A stretch of DNA of 7,575 nt from Akkermansiaceae bacterium. Lineage in GTDB: Bacteria; Verrucomicrobiota; Verrucomicrobiia; Verrucomicrobiales; Akkermansiaceae. This document shows, piece after piece, positions 1 to 5,498 of this stretch. Both the position numbers and the translations under genes were made by a program. Position 1 is the first letter of the stretch, and each line of letters starts with the position of its first letter. The notes below the pieces were generated by a model. That model was not told where the DNA came from. It did not search any database and saw only the letters and a program-made list of their open reading frames with translations. Where the stretch lies: assembly GCA_023300065.1 (NCBI GenBank), contig JALZWJ010000348.1, forward strand, positions 1 to 7,575, given 5' to 3'.

Positions 1-145
1 GCCCGAATCCCCCCGGCGCATTCCCGTAGAGCATCACATTCGTCACTGAGAGCCACCCCGCGATCAGTGAGATCATGTAAAAACGGCGGCATGGACCGAC
101 GCTCACGGATGGCATCAAGCCGCCCTGCGAGAGAGGAGTCTTCAT
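1..145 (-). CDS. Start of a membrane or exported protein, cut by the left window edge
   Basis: An open frame begins with the ATG at 145 on the minus strand and stays open through 48 codons to the window edge. The ATG overlaps the TGA of the upstream mechanosensitive-channel gene as ATGA, which suggests translational coupling within one operon. The peptide starts MKTPLSQGG, has an Arg-Arg pair at residues 20-21, and then a hydrophobic stretch at about residues 23-40 (FYMISLIAGWLSVTNVML) followed by YGNAPGG. That pattern fits a signal peptide or first membrane helix with an N-terminal extension. Internal ATGs at 115 and 76 are alternative starts; the one at 76 would remove the positive charges, so 145 or 115 is preferred. 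Too little of the protein is visible to name a family. The frame is open and plausibly coding, but its identity is unknown. Confidence 0.6.
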   Translation of the reverse strand, partial: MKTPLSQGGLMPSVSVGPCRRFYMISLIAGWLSVTNVMLYGNAPGGFG

Positions 146-3100
146 GATTTCGGGGTGAGCGTCACTCCTTCTGGGAGAGAGCGGAGGTGGATATCTTGCT
201 GCGGGAATGCGATCTCGATTCCAGCCTCACGGAGGGCATTATCGATACAGTAGTGTAGATCACTGCGAACGTGAACAAGGTCATTTACGGAGGTTACAAA
301 CCCACGCAGATTGAAATCCAAGGTGCTGTTACCAAAGCCTATGAAGAGGACATCTGGCTTGGGGTCATCTAGGACTTTGGGATGATCTTTGAGGATCGTT
401 TTGAAGATATCGGCCGCCTCTTTTGTATCAGATCCATAGGCAATCCCGACTGCGACTTCGAAGCGGAGGACTGAGTCCTTGAGCGTCCAGTTGACGAGTT
501 GACTGGTGATGAATTCCTTATTCGGAACGAGGAGTTCACGGTTATTAAATTGCTGAATCGTTGTCGCCCGGATTTTAATCTGTGTGACCCGCCCTGAGAT
601 GTTCCCCACCGTGACGACATCGCCAAGACGGACTGGACGCTCGAAGAGCATGATGATGCCCGCCACGAAGTTGGCGAAGATTTCTTGAAGCCCAAAACCA
701 ATGCCCAAAGTGACGGCCGCGGCAAGCCACTGAACCTTCCCCCAGGTGATTCCAATTTGACTCAAAGCCAGGACGACCCCCACCAAGACGATGAGGTATC
801 GCACGGTAGTCGTGAGGGCAAAGTTGCCACCAGGCCCCAAGTTAATCCGACTGAAAAGAGTGAGACTGAGGAGGCCAGGAATATTCCGAGCCGCTATAAA
901 AGTCAGAGTAAACAAGACGATGCTCAGGAAGATATCCTGCAGGGAAACGCGGTCATCAACGGTCGAAGACGCTGCGGGAACCTCTGACGAGGCGCTCGAT
1001 GCGCCAGTCATATCAGGAATTAGAGAGGGAGAAGACACCTGACTCCCCGGAGCCGCGGCCTGCCCAGTGTCTCCCCAAACCGTGGATTCATCCAAAAACG
1101 AAAGGGCAGGAAGAGTGCTAGACCAGATCCCCCAGAGTCCAAAAAAGACCGCTGCATAAATCGCGAGCCGGAGAAGCTGGGCGGTCTGAGCCCCTACTTC
1201 TACAACATTTACGGCCTCCGCTTTCACTTCTTCAAGACTCGGCAGCTCAGTTCCTTTTTCTCCACCTTCCAGCGCTCGCTCCCGCTCGTCCATGGCAGCC
1301 TCTCGGCGTCGTAGAGCTTGGGAAATGGCGAGTCGACGACGGGAAACGAGGGTCCACCGCATCAGGAAACGAGTCACCACAAAAGCCAAAACCAGAAGCC
1401 CCAAAGTCGCTAAAAACTGATCTCTTAAAGTCAGAACTGAGGCAAAATACCCCAAGCACGCGCCAATAATAAAAGCGACAGGAATCGCCATCACGACAAA
1501 GTAAACTCCCTTCGCAACGCCAGAAGCCCCACCTTTTTTCTGCATAATCGAGTGCTTCGGATGGAAGAGAGAGTGCAAGAAGACAGCAAGGCCCACCATC
1601 CCAACACTAAAGACCAACCGCCCCGAGGAGGGATCAACATCACTCGCGGTAAGCGCCGTCACCAGTGCGACAAATGGCACCGCGATAGGAACAAGGCGAC
1701 GAAAGTTAGTATGGATGAGAGAAGCTCGATCAGGGGGCATTTTAAAATGCGAAATAAAGAGCCCATCCAATCGGGTGAACTTCAGAACAAGGCTACTGAG
1801 GAAGAAATAAACAGAGAGGTTAAAGAGAGCCTTGTGCCAGACCAAAGGCCGCTCGATGAGCTCTGCCGCGATGAACAAAAGAAGAGGAAACCAGAGAGAA
1901 AGCAAAATGGATGCACAGATGTTTTTAAGGGTCGGCATGATGCTGACACAATTCCGCCGCGCAGCTTCCTCACTCGTGGCACCTAGGGACTTCAGCAAAG
2001 GACGACGGCGTAAAAAAATGGCAAGCGAGGCGAGAAAAGCCACAAGGATCGAGATGATCTTGGCAAGCCATTCACTCTGAATTGAGGCCCATACTTGCTC
2101 GAGTGAACTTCGTGAAAAAAACGAAACGATCCGCTGCCATTCATCGAGCGGTTCACCGAGATCCACAGGCTTCGTGCTCTTGATCCAGAGAAGGCGTTCA
2201 TCGATATAGTTAGAGTAGGATGAGATCTCGGAGATCGTTAACTTAGAGGCCTCCGTGCCCTTAGTAAGTTCCGCATTCAGATTACGATATTCCGCGGAAA
2301 GGTCACGGAGGATTTTACTCCGCTGATCGAGGAGTTCACGAATGCGCGAGCGGTCAGAGACTTCCAGCGAGGAAGTATTTTCCACAAGTTCACTGATCCC
2401 CTTCTCATTAAGAACGGGAAGGGTATTAATCCGATCGGATAGAGCCATCACCGCGAGCTGCGCCTTCGCTGCGTGCTCCAAATTTTCACGGAGTTCGAGA
2501 GAAAGCTCATCGGTGCTGGGGAGGCGCGCCCGCTGCTGACGCAGGAGTAAGCCGGTCTCATCATCGACCCCTAATTTGGCAGCTTTAAGGAGTTCAATCC
2601 GATTTCTAGCATTTCCATATTGCTCCTGAATGCTGTCCCGCGTGATTTGAATCTCCTCGGTGTAATTCTTCGCTTTCTGAAGGTCAGCCTGCAGACCTTC
2701 TGGATCTCCCCAGCGCGCGTTCAGTTTGCTAACTTCGTCAACAATCGTTTTCAGCTGAGGAACATTCTCAAAGGCCTTCGCTGATTTTTCCAAGGCGATC
2801 CGGGTTCTTTCTATCTCGACCGTCTTGAGCTTGGTAATTTTTTCACTGAGCGTCTTTTGCAGATCATTAAGCTCAGCAAGATGGTCCCTGCGACGGATCA
2901 CTCGCTCTGTAAAGAGGTCAGACTCCCGCCGGGATAATTCCTGTTCGGCGGCGATCTCATTGAGTTTAATTTTGAAGAGATTCTGCGTCTGGAGCGCTTT
3001 TTCATATCTCGCCGACTCCACCTCCCCTGTTCCCAAGACAGGAATCTCAAGATCCTCTAAATCGGACTGGGTCTGAGCTAAAGATTCCGTCAGCGCGGCC

Positions 3101-3477
3101 ATACGGACCGGAGCCTGCTCGGCATCCGCAGCAAGCTTCTTGAGCTGGCTTTCATTGCTTTCGATGAGAGCGGTGAGGCTCGTCAGGAAAGCCTCGTGAT
3201 CTGAGATCGAAGCGCTCTCTTTTAAAAGAGAAGGCGCCTTTAAAACAGAGAGCGACTCTAGCTGAGTAAGATCGGAACGGATCTTACTCTCCGTGACGAT
3301 CGACTGAGTCGCCGCCTTTGATGCCACTAAGGCATCCTGCCAGAACTTTAAGGCCGTGGCATGATCGGAGCTATCAGTCACCTGATTCGCTTGAATTCGA
3401 TCTAAAATTTGTTTTTCGCTCAACGGCTCAGCCACAAGAGGCAAAACAAGAAGTAGTATACAGAGGAATAATTTCAT
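142..3477 (-). CDS. mscK: MscK/KefA-type mechanosensitive ion channel
   Basis: This 1111-aa protein should sit in the inner membrane and open under membrane tension to release ions and solutes after osmotic downshock. It starts with a signal peptide (residues 1-16, MKLFLCILLLVLPLVA). A long, charged, helical and coiled-coil-like periplasmic region follows, to about residue 465. A multi-span membrane region covers about 471-705, then a cytoplasmic basic/acidic linker at about 711-760. Further helices lie near 768-786, 846-864 and 889-909. The pore helix and beta domain of the MscS family begin near 915: the GIGFGLQEIFANFVAGIIML stretch (925-944), then FERPVRLGD, RATTIQQFNNRELLVPNKEFI and NWTL. 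The C-terminal alpha/beta domain ends near FPQQDIHL. Length and domain order match E. coli MscK (about 1120 aa) rather than the short MscS. A Ser/Ala/Pro-rich loop at about 803-842 looks longer than usual. There is no Shine-Dalgarno before the ATG. It is followed by a coupled membrane gene. The potassium-regulated behaviour of E. coli MscK cannot be assumed here. Confidence 0.93.
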   Translation of the reverse strand: MKLFLCILLLVLPLVAEPLSEKQILDRIQANQVTDSSDHATALKFWQDALVASKAATQSIVTESKIRSDLTQLESLSVLKAPSLLKESASISDHEAFLTSLTALIESNESQLKKLAADAEQAPVRMAALTESLAQTQSDLEDLEIPVLGTGEVESARYEKALQTQNLFKIKLNEIAAEQELSRRESDLFTERVIRRRDHLAELNDLQKTLSEKITKLKTVEIERTRIALEKSAKAFENVPQLKTIVDEVSKLNARWGDPEGLQADLQKAKNYTEEIQITRDSIQEQYGNARNRIELLKAAKLGVDDETGLLLRQQRARLPSTDELSLELRENLEHAAKAQLAVMALSDRINTLPVLNEKGISELVENTSSLEVSDRSRIRELLDQRSKILRDLSAEYRNLNAELTKGTEASKLTISEISSYSNYIDERLLWIKSTKPVDLGEPLDEWQRIVSFFSRSSLEQVWASIQSEWLAKIISILVAFLASLAIFLRRRPLLKSLGATSEEAARRNCVSIMPTLKNICASILLSLWFPLLLFIAAELIERPLVWHKALFNLSVYFFLSSLVLKFTRLDGLFISHFKMPPDRASLIHTNFRRLVPIAVPFVALVTALTASDVDPSSGRLVFSVGMVGLAVFLHSLFHPKHSIMQKKGGASGVAKGVYFVVMAIPVAFIIGACLGYFASVLTLRDQFLATLGLLVLAFVVTRFLMRWTLVSRRRLAISQALRRREAAMDERERALEGGEKGTELPSLEEVKAEAVNVVEVGAQTAQLLRLAIYAAVFFGLWGIWSSTLPALSFLDESTVWGDTGQAAAPGSQVSSPSLIPDMTGASSASSEVPAASSTVDDRVSLQDIFLSIVLFTLTFIAARNIPGLLSLTLFSRINLGPGGNFALTTTVRYLIVLVGVVLALSQIGITWGKVQWLAAAVTLGIGFGLQEIFANFVAGIIMLFERPVRLGDVVTVGNISGRVTQIKIRATTIQQFNNRELLVPNKEFITSQLVNWTLKDSVLRFEVAVGIAYGSDTKEAADIFKTILKDHPKVLDDPKPDVLFIGFGNSTLDFNLRGFVTSVNDLVHVRSDLHYCIDNALREAGIEIAFPQQDIHLRSLPEGVTLTPKS

Positions 3478-3538
3478 GTGCCAGGTCGAACTTAGCTGTC
3501 GCCAGGCAGAAAGAAAGAGCGAAACTTGCCAAGCCGAT

Positions 3539-3586
3539 CCCCCCTCTATTACGGAGGGGGGAAGTTAAGGCCTTGGCCAGAAGGCC
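3539..3586. repeat. Two adjacent inverted repeats in the divergent intergenic region
   Basis: CCCCCCTC (3539-3546) and GAGGGGGG (3554-3561) form a perfect 8-bp stem with a 7-nt loop. Eight bases later GGCCTT (3569-3574) and AAGGCC (3581-3586) form a 6-bp stem with a 6-nt loop. Neither is followed by a T-run on either strand, so they are not ordinary terminators. They lie 60-110 bp upstream of the mscK start, in its leader or promoter region. They could be an extragenic palindromic repeat, a 5'-UTR structure of mscK, or chance. Only the inverted repeats themselves are seen directly. Confidence 0.5.
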
Positions 3587-3661
3587 CAGCGAGTCTAGGT
3601 AATCCATCAATATTTGCTAGTATTCAATAGCTGCGATGCTAGGTTCCTACGTCATCAAGGA

Positions 3662-3725
3662 CAGGGAATCCTGCACTCGATACAAAATAAGTGAAAAAAG
3701 GCGGAATAAACCGCCCATCCTTCAC
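3662..3725 (+). other. Stem-loops just upstream of the mini-lipoprotein gene
   Basis: A small CAGG/CCTG hairpin (3662-3665 with 3670-3673, loop GAAT) is followed by a nested one. The outer stem is GTGAA (3691-3695) with TTCAC (3721-3725). The inner stem is GGCGG (3700-3704) with CCGCC (3711-3715), around the hexaloop AATAAA. The nested structure ends 16 bases before the ATG of the small lipoprotein gene, so it would lie in its 5' untranslated region. No T-tract follows. Apart from these hairpins, those at 3539-3586 and the small gene, I see nothing else in 3478-3741: no tRNA and no further credible coding frame. Confidence 0.4.
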
Positions 3726-3741
3726 TCAGACCAACTCAACT

Positions 3742-3834
3742 ATGAAAATCAAAATTATCCTCCTTACCTTTGGAGCTCTTCTGGGCCTTTCGTCCTGTGC
3801 TCCCACGACATCATCCGTTTCTACTCCTGCTTGA
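3742..3834 (+). CDS. Minute lipoprotein (30 aa, entericidin-like size)
   Basis: ATG at 3742 opens a 30-codon frame ending at TGA 3832-3834. The product reads as a complete lipoprotein signal peptide: basic start MKIKI, hydrophobic core ILLTFGALLG, and lipobox LSSC with Cys19 as the expected lipidation site. Only 12 residues follow (CAPTTSSVSTPA), rich in Thr, Ser and Pro, a typical short disordered tail. After processing by Lgt and LspA this would leave a tiny membrane-tethered lipopeptide. The size recalls entericidin-type and other mini-lipoproteins, but there is no sequence basis for assigning toxin or antitoxin activity. It has no Shine-Dalgarno, like its neighbours. A strong terminator lies 64 bases downstream, so it could be a monocistronic transcript. 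The alternative is a structured non-coding RNA in which this frame is accidental, but the clean lipobox argues for coding. Confidence 0.6.
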   Translation: MKIKIILLTFGALLGLSSCAPTTSSVSTPA

Positions 3835-3854
3835 GGAGCGACTACTGCTTGAGG
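3823..3854 (+). repeat. Imperfect direct repeat across the stop codon of the mini-lipoprotein
   Basis: ACTCCTGCTTGAGG (3823-3836) recurs as ACTACTGCTTGAGG (3841-3854), 13 of 14 bases identical, at an 18-base period. Because 18 is a multiple of three, the repeat duplicates an in-frame CCT/ACT-GCT-TGA, giving two TGA codons in the same frame at 3832 and 3850. The first copy is also part of a CTCCT/AGGAG inverted repeat (3824-3828 with 3834-3838). Confidence 0.55.
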
Positions 3855-3889
3855 GTCTTCCCTCTAAATCATCCGTGTGATGATCTTTT
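3851..3889 (+). other. Two short stem-loops ahead of the terminator
   Basis: GAGGG (3851-3855) pairs with CCCTC (3860-3864) around TCTT. ATCATC (3868-3873) pairs with GATGAT (3879-3884) around CGTGT and is followed by CTTTTA. The second could act as a weak pre-terminator. With the stronger hairpin at 3898, nearly all of 3824-3926 can fold into consecutive stems. Confidence 0.4.
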
Positions 3890-3897
3890 AAAAACGA

Positions 3898-3926
3898 GGC
3901 TGGGATGATTCATCCCAGCCTTTTTT
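3898..3926 (+). terminator. Intrinsic terminator after the mini-lipoprotein gene
   Basis: GGCTGGGATG (3898-3907) and CATCCCAGCC (3911-3920) form a perfect 10-bp stem with a 3-nt ATT loop, followed at once by six T. This is a textbook Rho-independent terminator on the plus strand. It ends transcription of the mini-lipoprotein region and separates it from rplS. On the minus strand the stem is followed after three bases by five T, so some bidirectional activity is possible, though no minus-strand gene ends there. Confidence 0.9.
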
Positions 3927-3963
3927 GTGTCTCCTCTGCTCGCTCACGAAAAAATGATACCTA

Positions 3964-4022
3964 GGGATTGAAAAAACAGTTGCAATCCCCCTGTGGTTCC
4001 CGTAGTTCCTGCCTCCAACTAC
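3964..4022 (+). promoter_or_regulatory. Two inverted repeats in the rplS upstream region (candidate leader structure)
   Basis: GGGATTG (3964-3970) and CAATCCC (3983-3989) form a 7-bp stem with a 12-nt loop. GTAGTT (4002-4007) and AACTAC (4017-4022) form a perfect 6-bp stem with a 9-nt loop, CCTGCCTCC. The second ends 13 bases before the rplS ATG, where it could affect translation initiation. Leaders that bind their own ribosomal protein are known for L19 in some bacteria, so an autoregulatory leader is a reasonable hypothesis. The fold is not proven, and no clear promoter upstream of 3964 could be identified to show that both stems are transcribed. Confidence 0.4.
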
Positions 4023-4035
4023 CCGCATTTAAGAC

Positions 4036-4380
4036 ATGGATATCATCAGCAAGATCGAGAAAGAGCAAATGAAGTCAGAAGTCACCGACTTCAGAGTCGG
4101 TGATACCGTCAAAGTCCACAACCGCGTGGTAGAAGGCGACAAAGAGCGTATCCAGATGTTCCAAGGCATCGTCCTCGCAATGGGCGGAACCGGCGTCAAC
4201 AAAGCGTTCACCGTTCGTAAGATCTCTTACGGCGTCGGAGTTGAGCGTGTTTACCCTATCCACAGCCCACGTATTGCTACTGTTGAGGTGATATCCCGCG
4301 GTAAAGTGCGTCGCGCTAAGCTCCACTATCTCCGCGACCGTGTCGGTAAGCGTGCGATTCAGGTGAAATCAGCTGACTGA
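4036..4380 (+). CDS. rplS: 50S ribosomal protein L19
   Basis: This 114-aa protein has the normal length and continuous similarity to L19. It opens [20 protein letters not shown] with VGDTVKVH and [14 protein letters not shown], has the central [13 protein letters not shown] segment, and a basic C-terminal tail ([15 protein letters not shown]). L19 binds 23S rRNA on the 50S subunit near the bridge to the 30S subunit. In many bacteria rplS closes an rpsP-rimM-trmD-rplS operon. Here neither rimM nor trmD is adjacent: a strong terminator lies 109 bases upstream and another starts 29 bases downstream, so it is probably transcribed alone. No Shine-Dalgarno precedes the ATG (the upstream bases are CATTTAAGAC). 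The start agrees with the usual family N-terminus. Confidence 0.98.
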   Translation: MDIISKIEKEQMKSEVTDFRVGDTVKVHNRVVEGDKERIQMFQGIVLAMGGTGVNKAFTVRKISYGVGVERVYPIHSPRIATVEVISRGKVRRAKLHYLRDRVGKRAIQVKSAD

Positions 4381-4409
4381 TTCTTCCCCCTTCTTAAATT
4401 AAGATTTCC

Positions 4410-4449
4410 GAGCCGCTGAAGGGATTCCTCCTCTCAGCGGTTCTTTTTT
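4410..4449 (+). terminator. Intrinsic terminator of rplS
   Basis: GAGCCGCTGA (4410-4419) pairs with TCAGCGGTTC (4434-4443) over 10 base pairs including one G-U, with a 14-nt loop. TTTTTT follows at 4444-4449, and a second T-run at 4454-4459. The stem starts 29 bases after the rplS stop codon. It separates the ribosomal gene from the operon that starts at 4501, unless read-through occurs. A TACACT at 4459-4464 resembles a -10 box for the next gene, but no matching -35 is evident. Confidence 0.88.
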
Positions 4450-4500
4450 GCTCTTTTTTACACTTCACCTTAGGCCCGCACTCTCTCACTCTCCGCTACC

Positions 4501-5454
4501 GTGCGAATTCACTGGGCTGTTGTCATTTTTGCCGTGATTGGGACTATCCTACTCACGTGGCACTTCCGTACCCACCATCTGGATTTCATGATCCCGAAGG
4601 GAGTCGTCCCCGCTCCAGAGGATGATGGCTCTGATCTGGCCCTCAGGACTACGCTTCCACAGCCAAGCATCGAGATTAACCTCGCAAATAACGGGATTCT
4701 AGGAAATCCGGAGGCTCAGGAGGCGAGCATCATGGCGGAGATCACCGACCTTGACCTTGGTGATCTAAACTCCAGTCCTGGGCTAGATAGCTACCTAAAA
4801 TTTGGAGAAGACAACACCCCCGCACGCCTCTTCGAACTCTCCTCGACACTACGGACGCGAGGTCAATTCCAGCGGGCCCTCCTCGCATTGGAGCGCATCA
4901 TTGATACCACTCCGAGCGATGCTGATGCCCTCGATGAAGCCGCGAAAGGCATTACCAACCTCGTCCCTACACTTCCCAGTTGGAACGTAGATCCAACCTC
5001 TGAGATCAGCTTGATGCTGCACTTCAGCAGCGCTCGCCCTGCCAGCGAGGAGATGAAAGAAGCGGTTCTTCAACTCGCGACCTTGATCCGCCAAGCCTCC
5101 AGCGCCCAACTCGAAATCATTCCCAAAATCATCAGCACAAGAAGGCAAGAAGCTCCAGAAGATAGCCCCATTGCCCTCTGGATCAGCACCACGGGGCAAA
5201 AGCCCTTCAGCTCTGCCGTCATCACCACGAAGACCTCGCAAGATGTCGACGTCCTCGTCGATGAGCTTTCCCTTGCCGTTTTTCAGACCATCCACGCCCA
5301 CCTTGCCAAAATCGGCTACCCTACCCCACCCGCCTTAGAGGCCTCGGGCCGAGACCTCCTCATGGCTTACACCACTCGCCTCATGTGGCGGGACTTCGCG
5401 CGCGTCCTCTACAAAGAGCAAGCCGCCGCGCTCGAAAAAGAAGACTCGAATTAA
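4501..5454 (+). CDS. Membrane-anchored protein of unknown function with one TPR-like motif
   Basis: The 317-aa product starts at GTG 4501. An in-frame stop at 4471 and the lack of another start codon between them leave GTG as the only start that keeps the N-terminal hydrophobic helix. That helix (residues 5-20, WAVVIFAVIGTILLTW) is a single membrane anchor or uncleaved signal, with no cleavage site or lipobox. A low-complexity acidic/proline linker follows to about residue 105. Residues 107-142 (ARLFELSSTLRTRGQFQRAL onward, to DTTPSDADAL) match the spacing of one TPR unit: G121, A126-L127 and P138. The rest (about 165-317) is a helical/alpha-beta domain that I do not recognise. It is probably the first gene of an exported-protein operon, 44 bases ahead of the YdjY-domain gene. 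A scaffold or partner role for the downstream proteins is only a guess. Confidence 0.8.
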   Translation: MRIHWAVVIFAVIGTILLTWHFRTHHLDFMIPKGVVPAPEDDGSDLALRTTLPQPSIEINLANNGILGNPEAQEASIMAEITDLDLGDLNSSPGLDSYLKFGEDNTPARLFELSSTLRTRGQFQRALLALERIIDTTPSDADALDEAAKGITNLVPTLPSWNVDPTSEISLMLHFSSARPASEEMKEAVLQLATLIRQASSAQLEIIPKIISTRRQEAPEDSPIALWISTTGQKPFSSAVITTKTSQDVDVLVDELSLAVFQTIHAHLAKIGYPTPPALEASGRDLLMAYTTRLMWRDFARVLYKEQAAALEKEDSN

Positions 5455-5460
5455 CCCTAA

Positions 5461-5479
5461 GATCTCTAAACCAGAGATC
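5461..5479 (+). other. Small inverted repeat between the anchor-protein and YdjY-domain genes
   Basis: GATCTCT (5461-5467) and AGAGATC (5473-5479) form a perfect 7-bp stem with loop AAACC. It lies 6 bases after one stop codon and 19 bases before the next ATG. It is not followed by a T-run, so termination is unlikely. It may shape the intercistronic mRNA or be chance. Confidence 0.4.
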
Positions 5480-5498
5480 GTTTCAAACTCCGAGAATC

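Noticed and set aside
1552..1986. 144-codon plus-strand open frame
   Set aside because: Antisense to the membrane region of the MscK-type channel; highly charged product typical of a reversed hydrophobic coding sequence.
3636..3908. 90-codon open frame on the plus strand over the intergenic region
   Set aside because: Its residues have no domain or signal character, it runs through the terminator stem at 3898, and the lipobox frame at 3742 in another frame is a better explanation.
3980..4008. TTGCAA and TAGTTC, spaced 17 bases, as a sigma-70 promoter for rplS
   Set aside because: The -35 is acceptable but TAGTTC matches the -10 consensus at only two positions, and the bases are equally explained by the two inverted repeats.
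4849..5301. 150-codon minus-strand open frame
   Set aside because: Antisense to the GTG-started anchor-protein gene, with no signal, motif or start context of its own.
5461..5479. Hairpin between the anchor-protein and YdjY-domain genes as a terminator
   Set aside because: Only 7 bp and no T-run after it; the genes are closely spaced and look co-transcribed.
5385..5498. Upstream GTG start for the YdjY-domain gene
   Set aside because: It overlaps the previous gene by 70 bases and adds a long basic stretch before a good signal peptide; ATG 5499 fits better. The lack of basic residues in the shorter n-region leaves slight doubt.
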